39,008 nucleotides of DNA from NCBI GenBank assembly GCA_009783465.1, contig WRDM01000025.1, positions 1-39,008 of the forward strand, in the 5' to 3' direction. Source of the DNA: Phycisphaerae bacterium (lineage in GTDB: Bacteria; Planctomycetota; Phycisphaerae; SM23-33). Made by a program: the position numbers and the translations under genes. The notes beneath the pieces are model-generated. The model did not search any database. It saw only the letters and a list, made by a program, of their open reading frames with translations, and was not told the origin of the DNA. Shown one piece after another: positions 22,533 through 31,320 of this stretch (within the stretch, counting starts at the first letter, position 1; every line of letters begins with the position of its first letter).

Positions 22533-23288
22533 TCACGGTCGGCAGAGGCCTTCGTTGGCCAGGGATGCCAGCAGGTTTTCGGCGGCTACGACGGCGTCGT
22601 CGGCGCCTGTGACGCCCAGCCAGACGCTGCCTTCGGCGCCGCAGACTCCGCCGGCGGCGAGCAGATGGGCCGTCGCGCCGGTCAGGCGTTCCAGCGCGTG
22701 CAGTTCGGTGAAGACTTCGCCCGGCAGGACCATCATGCGCGGGCCTGTCGTGCCGGGGTCGTTCACGCGGGCGGCCAGGACGTCCAGTTCGCCGCTGACG
22801 CGTTTCTCCAAGCCGACCGGCACGATCAGCCGAGCCCGCTTGCCGACCACCGCGGGTACGGCCGCCAATGCCGTTCCGCCCGTAGGGTGCGCAATCAAAA
22901 TGGCCGCCTGGCCCCGGTCGAGATTCAGCGCGTTGGCGCCCTTGAGGATCACGTCGCCCGCTTTCATCGCGTCGGCGAAATCAAACAATTCCTTCCCGCG
23001 CTGCCACTGCCCGTCGACGATCACGACGTCGCCGGGAAACGGACACGTGATCGAACCCAGGTCAAATCTCGGCGGCGTGACCATGCCTCGCCGAAACCCC
23101 GCCGGCGAAAAACCGTCCGCCTGACCCAACGCCGCCAGCACCTCCTGCGCCACGTACGCGTTGGTCGTGCCCGCGACGATCGCGAGAATCCCCTTCGTCA
23201 TCGCCTCCCGCACCGCCGGCAACTGCACAATGCCTTTGGCGATCAACCGCTTCCCCATCGACGGCGTGACAACGAATTGCTTCATCAT
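22533..23288 (-). CDS. Conserved protein of unknown function
   Basis: About 251 aa, soluble, glycine- and alanine-rich. Conserved-looking blocks are KQFVVTPSMGKRLIAKGI at the N-terminus, AIVAGTTNAYVAQEVL, PGDVVIVDGQWQ, and GDVILKGANALNLDRGQAA followed by HPTGGT, which look like turns of a nucleotide- or metabolite-binding fold. There are no membrane segments or signal peptide. Codon usage and base composition match the neighbours. The start at 23288 is chosen because GGAG lies about 10 nt upstream; ATGs at 23297 and 23285 are alternatives, and further extension runs into the CACAGAG repeat. I cannot assign a function. Confidence 0.65.
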   Translation of the reverse strand: MMKQFVVTPSMGKRLIAKGIVQLPAVREAMTKGILAIVAGTTNAYVAQEVLAALGQADGFSPAGFRRGMVTPPRFDLGSITCPFPGDVVIVDGQWQRGKELFDFADAMKAGDVILKGANALNLDRGQAAILIAHPTGGTALAAVPAVVGKRARLIVPVGLEKRVSGELDVLAARVNDPGTTGPRMMVLPGEVFTELHALERLTGATAHLLAAGGVCGAEGSVWLGVTGADDAVVAAENLLASLANEGLCRP

Positions 23289-23325
23289 TTTGCTCATTCT
23301 CCATTTCGTGTTTTTGTGGAGGGCA

Positions 23326-23564
23326 CGGTTATTTTTACCACAGAGGCACAGAGAACACAGAGAAATTTGATGAATCAACATCATTCGAGATGGCGGCATC
23401 GTCACATGGAAAAGAGCAGAGCGGCCTTCCGCGCGAAACCGGGGAGGCACGATTTCTTATCATTCATGTTCAAAAACGCAAACAGACGGAGCCATCGCGA
23501 GCGCTTGCTGAATTCCCAGTGTCCCTCTCTGTGTTTCTCTGTGCCTCTGTGGTAAAAATAACCG
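23326..23564. repeat. Complete CACAGAG-type composite inverted repeat (family E)
   Basis: Positions 23326-23354 and 23536-23564 are perfect 29-bp inverted repeats; beyond one indel the similarity continues through further CACAGAG units. The core (about 23400-23475) has CTTCCGCGCGAAACCGGGGA, matching the truncated copy at 3500-3520. It occupies the gap between two minus-strand genes. Unlike families A, B and D, the units carry no stop codons. Confidence 0.85.
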
Positions 23565-23581
23565 CACCCTCGAACATAACC

Positions 23582-25675
23582 TCACGGTCGGATGGACACC
23601 GCCACGCCGGCATATTTTGTGATGAGTGTGTAGATGGGTCCGAAGAGGCCCCAGAACGCGCCGGCCGTCAGGTCGGCGGCGATTAGGCCGACGAAAAACG
23701 GTTTGTACTGCTGATACGCCGGCGAGCCGCCCAGGCGGACGATGACCGTCTTGGCCGCCCAGCCGATCAGGAAGCTGACCCAGACCAGCCCGGCGGGGAA
23801 ACTCACCCACACGATCAGCAGCACCGGATGCAGGGGCCACCACGGCAGACGGAGGCGAAGCACGCTCAGCAGCAGCACGCCGCCCAGACCGGCCAGCGAG
23901 GCGGCGACGAATCGTGGATTGGGCTGAATCAGCGAGGTCTGGAAATCGCGGAGCACGTTGCCTTCGCCGACGGAGGCGATGGTTCGCTCGACGGCGGCGA
24001 AGGCCATTTTGGGCGGCTGGGCGCCCCACCAGAAATTCCCTTCGCCGAAGCTGTACTGAAGCAGCAGTGTGCCACCGACGGCGGCCAGGATCCCCAGCAC
24101 GCCCGCGACGGCCATCGACCCGCCGATGCCTGGCGCCGACAGGCCTTGACGCTCGCTGATTTTCAGCGCGCTGATCGTCAACGGCAGCATGGAGATCCGC
24201 GGGTCCAGCGCGAGCACGACCGTCAGCAGCATGAGTGCTCCGACGGCCGGCGGCCCCAATGCCGCCACGCCCAACGCGCCCAGCAGCACGCCCGCCGGAT
24301 GCCAGCCCGGCTGAATGAAATACAACCCTGTCTCGACGCTCGTCCGCGCCACAACCAGCACGGCGATTCCCGCCAGCACCACAAACGCCGTCGCCAGCGT
24401 CCAGGGCAGCGGCGTCCGCCACGTCATGTACGCCACCATGCCCACGCCCAGCAGCACCATCAGCCGCAAGGCCAGCACTTCGCCTCGATCCACCCCCAGG
24501 CCCAGGTTTCGCGGCGCGACGCTCTGCCGCAGCAGGCTGACGTAGTACGCCCGCCCGGTGTAGAGCACCAGCGCCGCCAGGCCGACGAACGCGCCGAACG
24601 TGTACCACGCCTGCATGTGGCCGCTGAGGTAATCGCCCTCGGAGACCATCACGCCGCTACGGATCAGCGCCGCGCCGAGCACGCCGCCGATGATCGGCGA
24701 CAGGCCCACGGTGAGCGAGACCTCCCGGCTGACGAAATAGGCCAGCGCCACGATGGTGAAATAGAGCGTCGGCGTGAGCAGGCCGTGGTGCGTGGGCACA
24801 TCCTCCACTCGCGGCCAGAGTTGCTTGCAGTCGTTGAGGATGTCGATTCGCAGGGGGATTTCGATGAAGAAGGTGCTCGGCGACCATTTGTTGGCGCCGT
24901 TGAGCAGATGGATGACGACGACCGGCGCGAACGCCAGCCAGAAGTAGCGGTTGTAAAACACGCTCGGCCAGAGGCGCGGGCGTGGCAGCAGGCTGGGCGG
25001 TCCCGACCTCGGCCACCAGCGGCGGGCGGTGTTTGGCGGCGCGTCGTTGCTGTCGCCTCGATCGAGCAGCAGATTGGTCAATTCGGCGATGGGGTAACTC
25101 AGCCGTTCGTGGCGGCTCCACTGGCGGTGGAGGATCAAGGCCAGGCAGACGCTGCCGAGCACGCCCATCGCCAGGAGCGGGAGGTAGGTGATCAGAGGCC
25201 CGGACCAGGCCGCCCACGGCACGGACGCGGGGTGAATGAGGGATCGCCCGTCGCCCAGGCCTGTGCGCCAGCCCCCCAGCACGATGTCGGGCCGGCCCTG
25301 GAGATCGACGAGCATGTCGGGCCCGACGCAGGTGACGACGCCCTTGGCCCGCCAGGCGGCGTTGTCGATGGCCATCGACTGCGGCATGAGGAGGGTGTGC
25401 GAGAACGTCCACGTCAGGCCGGGGCCTTGCATGAGGACGCACGCCATCGCCAGCGACAGGCTGACGGTCCACTCGCCTCCGGACATCAGCCTCAGCCGCA
25501 GCAGCCCCAGCAGCGGGTTGACGATCAGCAGCCCGATCACGAGCATCGCGTACGGCGCCAACGGCATGAGGTCGCCCGCCATCGGCGACGACGACAGAAT
25601 GACGTCGTTGTAATAGCCGAAACAGGCCACGCCAAGTCCGATGACCAGGCCGATAAGAATGGATCGCACGGACAT
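23582..25675 (-). CDS. Large polytopic membrane protein (DUF6785/DUF6784-like, OPT-related)
   Basis: 697 aa with roughly 14-16 hydrophobic segments spread over the full length (for example residues 6-22, 38-60, 160-182, 225-248, 288-312, 350-372, 400-440 and 470-500). The layout and motifs (TYLPLLAMG, WSRHERLSYPIAEL, QAWYTFGAF) recall the DUF6785/DUF6784 membrane proteins frequent in Planctomycetes and Verrucomicrobia, distantly related to oligopeptide transporters. The substrate is unknown. It begins just after the toxin locus on the same strand, without evident functional link. Confidence 0.7.
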   Translation of the reverse strand: MSVRSILIGLVIGLGVACFGYYNDVILSSSPMAGDLMPLAPYAMLVIGLLIVNPLLGLLRLRLMSGGEWTVSLSLAMACVLMQGPGLTWTFSHTLLMPQSMAIDNAAWRAKGVVTCVGPDMLVDLQGRPDIVLGGWRTGLGDGRSLIHPASVPWAAWSGPLITYLPLLAMGVLGSVCLALILHRQWSRHERLSYPIAELTNLLLDRGDSNDAPPNTARRWWPRSGPPSLLPRPRLWPSVFYNRYFWLAFAPVVVIHLLNGANKWSPSTFFIEIPLRIDILNDCKQLWPRVEDVPTHHGLLTPTLYFTIVALAYFVSREVSLTVGLSPIIGGVLGAALIRSGVMVSEGDYLSGHMQAWYTFGAFVGLAALVLYTGRAYYVSLLRQSVAPRNLGLGVDRGEVLALRLMVLLGVGMVAYMTWRTPLPWTLATAFVVLAGIAVLVVARTSVETGLYFIQPGWHPAGVLLGALGVAALGPPAVGALMLLTVVLALDPRISMLPLTISALKISERQGLSAPGIGGSMAVAGVLGILAAVGGTLLLQYSFGEGNFWWGAQPPKMAFAAVERTIASVGEGNVLRDFQTSLIQPNPRFVAASLAGLGGVLLLSVLRLRLPWWPLHPVLLIVWVSFPAGLVWVSFLIGWAAKTVIVRLGGSPAYQQYKPFFVGLIAADLTAGAFWGLFGPIYTLITKYAGVAVSIRP

Positions 25676-25753
25676 ACCCAGATTGTGGCCATTCGCGACA
25701 GGTTTGACAACGAAATGTTGCGGAAACGATGGGAAAAAGGCGGGCGGGCCTCG

Positions 25754-26146
25754 CTACGGCGCCTGCCGCGCCAGCCGGCGGAAAAACTCGGCAATCTCGC
25801 CCTTGCCCGCCTGCCCGGTGGCGACGCGGAGAGTCAGGTCAACCAAGCCCTCTTCGTCGGCTTCGATTTCCACGTCGTTCATATCCAGAAAAACGATCGC
25901 GGCAGCGGCCCCGGCGCGTTTGTTGCCGTCGACGAACGGGTGATTTTACACAATGTGAAACAGATACACCGCCGCCGTCTCGAAGATGTCCGTGTGCAGA
26001 AACTCGCCGCCGAAGGACGCCTGCGGCATGGCGATGGCCGAATGCAGCAGGCCCGCGTCACGCAGGCCGGCTTCGCCGCCGTAGCGTTCGATCAGGCTCA
26101 TGTGCATCCGCATCACCTTGTCGATGTCGAGGAAAAGTGGTGGCAC
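25754..26146 (-). pseudogene. doc: Doc-type toxin interrupted by TAA before the Fic motif
   Basis: Read from the GTG at 26146 (AGGAGG 5 nt upstream), the frame gives a Doc N-terminus (MPPLFLDIDKVMRMHMSLIERYGG) and reaches FHIV. TAA at 25946-25948 stops it at 66 aa. Reading on in the same frame gives NHPFVDGNKRAG, the Fic active-site motif, and a normal C-terminus ending RRLARQAP at a TAG (25754-25756), for a total of 131 codons, the usual Doc length. A lysine codon (AAA or AAG) changed to TAA is the simplest explanation. Intact Doc phosphorylates EF-Tu; this copy should be inactive. The rest of the frame is undamaged, so the mutation is probably recent. Confidence 0.85.
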
Positions 26147-26155
26147 AGGTACCTC

Positions 26156-26383
26156 CTATTCGGCCAGTTTCTTCATGGCCCGGCCGAAACGTTGGTGAAC
26201 CTTCTCCATCGCCTGCTGGAATTTTCGTTCCTCGGCGGCTGGGCGGACAGGGGTAAGCACCAGGGACCGGCCGTCGGTCACGACCTCAAACGGCGTCTCG
26301 GGTGTGGCACGCAGCAGTTCGAGGATCGGCTTGTCGATCACCAGGGCGTAGCTGTTGCCGTGTTTTGTCAGTGTCTTGGTCAT
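26156..26383 (-). CDS. AbrB/MazE-type antitoxin
   Basis: 75 aa. The N-terminal half (TKTLTKHGNSYALVIDKPILELL) is a SpoVT/AbrB-type swapped-hairpin DNA-binding domain. The C-terminal half is charged and helical, as expected of a toxin-binding tail. It lies 9 nt before the Doc frame on the same strand in the usual antitoxin-toxin order. It should neutralise Doc and repress the promoter upstream. Pairing an AbrB-type antitoxin with Doc rather than Phd is known but less usual. Confidence 0.82.
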   Translation of the reverse strand: MTKTLTKHGNSYALVIDKPILELLRATPETPFEVVTDGRSLVLTPVRPAAEERKFQQAMEKVHQRFGRAMKKLAE

Positions 26384-26410
26384 GTCGTTTCTCCCGATGG
26401 CTTCATACTA

Positions 26411-26439
26411 AGTATATACGTTGTACTAACCATCGTCAA
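26411..26439 (-). promoter_or_regulatory. Toxin-antitoxin promoter/operator
   Basis: On the minus strand, TTGACG (26439-26434) and TATACT (26416-26411) have a 17-nt spacer. The palindrome GTATATAC (26412-26419) overlaps the -10, a natural place for AbrB-type autorepression. The antitoxin ATG is about 28 nt further on. Confidence 0.7.
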
Positions 26440-26484
26440 GCGAAGGTCGTCGCTTGAATGCGTCGGGCGTTTTCATTCCACAGC

Positions 26485-27330
26485 CTATTTTGCCAGCCCG
26501 CGGACGGTTGCGATGTTGATTTCGTCGAAGTCTCTGCCGTCGGGCGATGGGCCTTTGGGGGTTTCCAGGATGAACGGCAGGGCGGCCAGGCGGGGGTCGT
26601 TGATGAAATTTGCCAGGCCCGCGGCGCCGATTTGGCCTAGGCCGATGTGTTCGTGGCGGTCGACGCGACGGCCTAGTTCGCGCTTGGAGTCGTTCAAATG
26701 CACGGCCCGCAGTCGCTCCAGGCCGATCTGGCGGTCGAATTCCGCCATCGTGCGTTCGTATGCATCGGACGTCCGCACGTCGTAGCCGGCGGCGAAAATG
26801 TGGCAGGTGTCCAGGCAGACGCCGAACCGCTCCGCCGGTTTCGCCGCCGCCAGCATCGCCGCCAACTGCTCGAACGACCAGCCCAAATTGCTGCCCTGGC
26901 CGGCCGTGGTCTCCAGCAACACCATTGTCGTCGCGTCGCCGGAACCCGCGACGATCTCCGTCAACAGCCGGGCAATCTGCGCCAATCCGCCCGCGACGTC
27001 CGCGCTCGTGCCCGGATGCAGCACGTAATACTCCACGCCCAACTGCCCGCAACGCGTCAACTCGTCCACCACAGCCGCGACGGATTTCGCCAGCAACTCA
27101 CCGCTCCCAGCCAGGTTGATCAAATACGACGCGTGCCCAACAACAGGCCCTACGTTTGTCTCACGCCGCGCACGGTGGAACTTCTCAATGGCCGCCGCCT
27201 TCAACTCCGCCGCCCGCCACGCCCGCTGATTCCGCAAAAACATCGCCATGCACTCCAACCCCAACTCCCGCCCGCGCTCCAACGCGTGATGATGCCCGCC
27301 GGCAATGCTCAGGTGAGAACCTAATAACAT
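26485..27330 (-). CDS. nfo: Endonuclease IV (AP endonuclease)
   Basis: A TIM-barrel zinc enzyme (281 aa) that cuts DNA at abasic sites in base excision repair. Metal-binding and active-site blocks are visible: GSHLSIAGG (residues 4-12), VGHASYLINLA, YYVLHPGT, LLETTAGQG, GVCLDTCHIFAAGYD, VHLNDSK, RHEHIGLGQIG and FILETPKG. The length is typical. AAGGA lies about 6 nt before the ATG. It follows the NIF3 gene on the same strand after a 193-nt gap filled by a family C repeat. Grouping with priA suggests a loose DNA-maintenance cluster. Confidence 0.95.
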   Translation of the reverse strand: MLLGSHLSIAGGHHHALERGRELGLECMAMFLRNQRAWRAAELKAAAIEKFHRARRETNVGPVVGHASYLINLAGSGELLAKSVAAVVDELTRCGQLGVEYYVLHPGTSADVAGGLAQIARLLTEIVAGSGDATTMVLLETTAGQGSNLGWSFEQLAAMLAAAKPAERFGVCLDTCHIFAAGYDVRTSDAYERTMAEFDRQIGLERLRAVHLNDSKRELGRRVDRHEHIGLGQIGAAGLANFINDPRLAALPFILETPKGPSPDGRDFDEINIATVRGLAK

Positions 27331-27351
27331 GGTGATTCCTTTTCGTGTGCT

Positions 27352-27495
27352 CGATGGTGAAATTGTACCGCCGGTTCGAGGGAATTTTTTCGTTAACTCG
27401 TTGATTCGTTAACTCGTTATTCGAGTATGATGGCACGAGTCAACGTATTACCAAGTTAACGAATCAACGATCTGATTCCTTCGAATAAACGGTTC
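27352..27495. repeat. Composite repeat with GTTAACTC octamer arms (family C, copy 2)
   Basis: The left arm (27389-27421) is CGTTAACT/CGTTGATT-type octamers; the right arm (27437-27470) is the reverse complement (AAGTTAAC, GAATCAAC). Outside the arms, GGTGAAATTGTACCGCCGG and TTCGAGGGAA match the flank of the copies at 6690 and 31205. It fills the gap between the NIF3 gene and nfo. Confidence 0.78.
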
Positions 27496-27523
27496 TTGTT
27501 CACCCATGCGTCGCGAATCCCGA

Positions 27524-28747
27524 TCACACGATATCCATCGGGTCGCGGTCGGCCTGGCTGAGGATCACGTCGAGTTTCGGTAAGGCATGTAATAACCGAT
27601 CGCGAAGGGCGGGCAGCACAATCCGTTCGGAATTGGAATGGCCGACGCAGACGCAGGTCATGCCTTGCTGCGTCGCGGCCAGGGCGTCGTGATGGCGCAT
27701 TTCGCCGGTGAGGAAAAACGTCGCGCCCGCGGCCAGGGCGGCGCGGAACAGCGATCCGCACGAACCGGCGCCGACGGCGGCCCGCTCGATTTTTCCCGCG
27801 GCGCCCGCCCGCGCAACCGCCACCCGCGACACGCCAAGCCGACGCTTGATCCGGCGCACCAACGCGTCCACCGTTGCCGGAGACGCCAGCCGTCCCACGC
27901 GACCTTGGCCGCAACGTGACGCGGGCGTCCCGCCCGCGTTGTGTGTTCCATTAGCTTGGCCGCTGGAAGACGTCAAATCGCCTCCGCCGCTCCGTGCGGG
28001 CAACCCGTCTTCGCTACGCTTCGTCGTGGCAAGGATGCCCGTGCTACGCAGCATCGGCACGACGTCGATGGCGGGTTCTTCGTACGCGTGCGCCCGCCGC
28101 ACCGCCGACAGCACCGCCGGCAGCGCGTCGTGCGGCGCGATGAACTCCAGGCGGATCTCCTCGGTCCGCTCATCGGCGCCCGGCCTGCCGACCGTCGGAT
28201 TCGTTCCCGCCAACCCGCGAAACGTGCCCACGCCGCGCGTCTGGAATGAACAGCGGTCGTACCCGCCGATGTGTCCGCCGCCGGCGGACCAGGCCGCCTC
28301 CGACACCGCGGCGACATTGTCCGGCTGAACGAACACAGCCACTTTACACAGTGCCGGCCCGACCTCGGCGGACGGTTCGAGCGGCGTGGTTTCGCACAGC
28401 CCCAACACGTCGGCGAGGACATCATTGGTGCCGCCGGGCACGACGTCCAAGGCCGTGTGTGGCGAGTAGACCGCCAACCCCGCGCGAATGGCCTGATGTA
28501 CCACGGGCGTTGCCTGTGCGGTGATGGCCGCCAACGGCTTGAAAATCGGCGGATGATACGCAATCACCGCCTGCGCGCCGGCGGCGATGGCCTCCGCCAA
28601 GACGGCTTGCGTGAGATCAATGCACAGCAACACTTTTTTCAACGATGCCGTGCGGTCGCCGATCAGCAAGCCAACATTATCCCAATCCGCCGCCAGCGAC
28701 GGTGGGGCGATAGCGTTCATGGCGAGTTCTACATTCTGGATATTCAT
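27524..28747 (-). CDS. NIF3-family dinuclear-metal protein with a repeat-derived insertion
   Basis: 407 aa. NIF3/YbgI proteins form hexamers with a two-metal centre; their reaction is not settled. Probable metal ligands are His65 (AYHPPIF), His97 and Asp101 (SPHTALD), His352/353 (GEMRHHDAL) and Glu374 (HSNSERIVLP). The protein also holds the central YqfO-type domain (135-232). Residues about 233-279 are rich in Gly, Ser, Thr and Arg and coincide with a palindromic element (27913-28050) also found upstream of thiC. The frame is kept and GQGRVGRL resumes as in relatives. The insertion lies between two folded domains, so the protein may still work. Confidence 0.87.
   Translation of the reverse strand: MNIQNVELAMNAIAPPSLAADWDNVGLLIGDRTASLKKVLLCIDLTQAVLAEAIAAGAQAVIAYHPPIFKPLAAITAQATPVVHQAIRAGLAVYSPHTALDVVPGGTNDVLADVLGLCETTPLEPSAEVGPALCKVAVFVQPDNVAAVSEAAWSAGGGHIGGYDRCSFQTRGVGTFRGLAGTNPTVGRPGADERTEEIRLEFIAPHDALPAVLSAVRRAHAYEEPAIDVVPMLRSTGILATTKRSEDGLPARSGGGDLTSSSGQANGTHNAGGTPASRCGQGRVGRLASPATVDALVRRIKRRLGVSRVAVARAGAAGKIERAAVGAGSCGSLFRAALAAGATFFLTGEMRHHDALAATQQGMTCVCVGHSNSERIVLPALRDRLLHALPKLDVILSQADRDPMDIV
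27913..28050. mobile_element. In-frame palindromic element inside NIF3 (family H, copy 2)
   Basis: 138 nt (46 codons). The left end ACGTGACGCGGGCGTCCCGC and right end GGCAAGGATGCCCGTGCTACG match the two ends of the element at 16308-16463. It contributes residues 233-279 of the host protein and contains no stop in the coding frame. Confidence 0.72.
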
Positions 28748-28844
28748 GATGTGTTTATTTTATCAGGATGTTTCATTTTCGCTTCGAAAACAATCGATTG
28801 TGGGCTATATCAGACGCCCCGTTGGGGCTGCGAACCGGCACTTT

Positions 28845-28912
28845 TACGCGAGGTCGGGGAGGCGGATGTTTGCTTATTCCATGCGTTACAACGTAAAAAG
28901 GCAGAGCCGATG
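28845..28912. repeat. Degraded intergenic repeat remnant
   Basis: The 186-nt gap between priA and the NIF3 gene holds ACGCGAGGTCGGGGAGGC, which resembles the family E core, then TTACAACGTAAAAAGGCAGA, which resembles the family G stem (TTACAACGCAAAATGGCAGG). Pairing arms are largely lost. No gene or promoter is seen in the gap. Confidence 0.5.
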
Positions 28913-28933
28913 CAAAATGTTCATCCTGTGTCG

Positions 28934-31186
28934 TCACAGTAAATTCACCGGGTCGACGTCGGCGATTACTTCGGCTTCGATGTCTTTGGTTAATTCCGCC
29001 AATCGTGGGGAGATTACTTGTTGGATATATCCCGCCCGGCTGGCGGTTAGCAGGAGCTGGTAGCGGAAGAGGTTTCGGATTTTCTGGACGCCTGCGGGCA
29101 TGGGGCCTGTCATGCGGATGTCTTGCGGGAGCGTTCGGCCCAGGGCGGTGGCGAGGGTGCGGCTGCCTTGTTCGGCCAGGCCGACATGCGCGTGGCGGAT
29201 GATGAAACGCACCATGCGGCCGAAGGGGGGCAGGTTCGCGTCGTGGCGGAGTGGCAGTTCGGTGGCGGCGAAGCCGTCGAAGTCGTGCGTGGCCGCGAAG
29301 CGGATGGCCGGCTCGTCCTCGTGGAGCGTCTGCACGACGACTTCGCCGGGCAGGTCGGCCCGGCCCGCCCGGCCGGCCACCTGCACCACCAGTTGAAACG
29401 TCCGCTCGGCGGCGCGGAAATCGGGAATCGTCAACGACGTGTCCGCCGACACCACGCCCACCAGCGAGACGCGCGGAAAATCCAGCCCTTTCGCCACCAT
29501 CTGTGTGCCCAGCAGCAGGTCGAGGTCGCCCCGGCTGAATTCGTCGAAGACGTTGCGAAACTGCGCCGGCGTGGTCATCGTGTCGCTGTCGATACGGGCC
29601 ATGCGACGGTCGAGGGTCGGAAACTTCCGTAGCAGTTCGCCTTCGATCCGCTGAATGCCGTAGCCGAACAACACGATTTTTCCTTTGCAGGCGGGGCAGA
29701 TTTGCGGCAGCAGGGCGGAGCGTTGGCAGTAGTGGCACGAGGCCAGTTGCGTCGCCTGGTGGAAGACCATCGCTCGCGTGCAGGCGTCGCACTGGAGTTG
29801 CCATTCGCAGGCGGGGCAGAAGACGTAGCTGGCGTAGCCTCGGCGGTTCATGAGGAGGATGACCTGTTCGCGGCGGTCGAGTGCGGCGGCGATTTTTCGC
29901 GTCAGCGTCGCGCCGATCAGTTCGATTTTTCCCGGCGAGAGTTCTTTGCGAAGCGGCACGATGTTCAGACGCGGCATCGGCAGATTCCGCACGCGGCGAG
30001 ACAGCTTCACCCACGCGTATCGGCCCTGCTGCGCGTTGACGAGCGATTCCAGGCTTGGCGTGGCCGAACCGAGCACGACCGGCACGCCCGCCAGCCGGCC
30101 ACGCATGACGGCGGTGTCGCGGCCGTGGTATCGCGGGGCGGTGTCCTGCTTGTAACTGGCTTCGTGCTCCTCGTCGACGATGATCAGCCCGAGCTTTGGC
30201 AGGGGGGCGAAGATGGCGCTTCGAGGCCCGACGACGACCGCCGCCTCGCCCGCCGCGATGTTGTGCCAGTAAAACGCCCGCTGTGCGCCAGTGAGTCCGC
30301 TGTGCAGCACGGCCACGCGTGGCAGCCGCGTCAGCAGCCGCTCCAGCGTCTGCGTGGCCAGCGCGATCTCGGGCACGAGCAGCATGGCCTGTTTGCCGGC
30401 GGCGATGACGGCCCGTGCGGCGCGGACGTAGACTTCCGTTTTGCCGCTGCCGGTGACGCCCTGGAGCAGCGTGACGGAAAATTTGTCCGCCGCGCCCGCC
30501 GGCGCGAGGTTGGCCTCGATGGCGGCCAGGGCGGCGGCCTGTTCGTCGTTGAGTTCGAGCGCGTCCTCCGGTGTCGCGTCGGCCAGGGCGGGCAGCTGCA
30601 CGGGGCGGCTGGCCAGGCGAATGAGTTGGCGGGCCTCCAGTGTGCGTGCGGTCTGGCGGTCACCGCCGTGAGAGAACAGTTGCTCCAGCGGCACGGAGTC
30701 GATGCCCTGTTTGCGGGCTTCCTGCAACGCGTCGAGAAGTTTCCGCTGCTTCGGCCCGAGGTTCTTTGGCCAATCGTCAGGCCCGCTGGTGAGGCTGGCG
30801 ACGGTTTCGTGTTTTGGCGCGTGTTGTCCGACCGACGAAGGCACCATCGCCGCCAGCACCATGCCCAGCGGCGTCATGTAGTAGTGGCTCATCCACTGTC
30901 CCAGCCGCATCAGCGTGGCGTCGAGCGACGGCGCGTCGTCCAGCGCCGCCGTGACGGCCTTGAGCGCCATGGCCGGGCGCGGGCGGTCGACCTCGACGAC
31001 AAACGCGACGCTGCCCCGATTGCCCCGCCCGAACGGCACCTGCACACGCCGCCCGACGGCAGGCTCGCCAAGCCCAGCCGGCCAAAGGTAATCAAACGTC
31101 GTCCACACGTTGGCGTTGAGCACAACGCCAACGACCCGCCCGGCGGCGGGGGACAGCGTGTCGTGTTTGTCGAAAAGAACGTCCAT
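28934..31186 (-). CDS. priA: Primosomal replication helicase PriA
   Basis: A 750-aa helicase that reloads the replisome at stalled or recombined forks. It has an N-terminal 3'-binding domain, Walker A GVTGSGKT (residues 243-250), the DEEH box (338-341, VDEEHEASYKQD), GSATPS, and an eight-cysteine zinc region (FCPACEWQLQCDAC, later CHYCQ and CPACKG), then helicase motifs to GRAGRADLPGEVV. The ATG at 31186 is chosen because the N-terminal domain begins directly after it; upstream frame is repeat sequence. There is no strong ribosome site. It is first of the minus-strand set priA-NIF3-nfo. Confidence 0.95.
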   Translation of the reverse strand: MDVLFDKHDTLSPAAGRVVGVVLNANVWTTFDYLWPAGLGEPAVGRRVQVPFGRGNRGSVAFVVEVDRPRPAMALKAVTAALDDAPSLDATLMRLGQWMSHYYMTPLGMVLAAMVPSSVGQHAPKHETVASLTSGPDDWPKNLGPKQRKLLDALQEARKQGIDSVPLEQLFSHGGDRQTARTLEARQLIRLASRPVQLPALADATPEDALELNDEQAAALAAIEANLAPAGAADKFSVTLLQGVTGSGKTEVYVRAARAVIAAGKQAMLLVPEIALATQTLERLLTRLPRVAVLHSGLTGAQRAFYWHNIAAGEAAVVVGPRSAIFAPLPKLGLIIVDEEHEASYKQDTAPRYHGRDTAVMRGRLAGVPVVLGSATPSLESLVNAQQGRYAWVKLSRRVRNLPMPRLNIVPLRKELSPGKIELIGATLTRKIAAALDRREQVILLMNRRGYASYVFCPACEWQLQCDACTRAMVFHQATQLASCHYCQRSALLPQICPACKGKIVLFGYGIQRIEGELLRKFPTLDRRMARIDSDTMTTPAQFRNVFDEFSRGDLDLLLGTQMVAKGLDFPRVSLVGVVSADTSLTIPDFRAAERTFQLVVQVAGRAGRADLPGEVVVQTLHEDEPAIRFAATHDFDGFAATELPLRHDANLPPFGRMVRFIIRHAHVGLAEQGSRTLATALGRTLPQDIRMTGPMPAGVQKIRNLFRYQLLLTASRAGYIQQVISPRLAELTKDIEAEVIADVDPVNLL

Positions 31187-31204
31187 GGTCGCGGGATTCG
31201 GGGT

Positions 31205-31312
31205 TTCGTTTGCCCGGCGGTGAAATTGTACCGTGAGTTCGAGGGAACCGTAATCGGTAACTTGTTGACGCGTTAACTTGTGCCGCTGCACGATACCGTG
31301 GCAACGTTACAG
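31205..31312. repeat. Partial family C repeat upstream of priA (copy 3)
   Basis: GGTGAAATTGTACCG and TTCGAGGGAA (31219-31247) repeat the family C flank. The octamer arms (GTAACTTGTTGACGCGTTAA, then CGTGGCAACGTTAC) are more worn than in copies 1 and 2. It lies directly upstream of priA. Confidence 0.6.
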
Positions 31313-31320
31313 AGTGTCTT

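Noticed and set aside
23828-26785. 985-codon plus-strand open frame opposite the membrane protein and toxin locus
   Set aside because: It crosses three recognisable minus-strand genes and encodes a Gln/Arg/His-rich product; an antisense artefact of high GC content.
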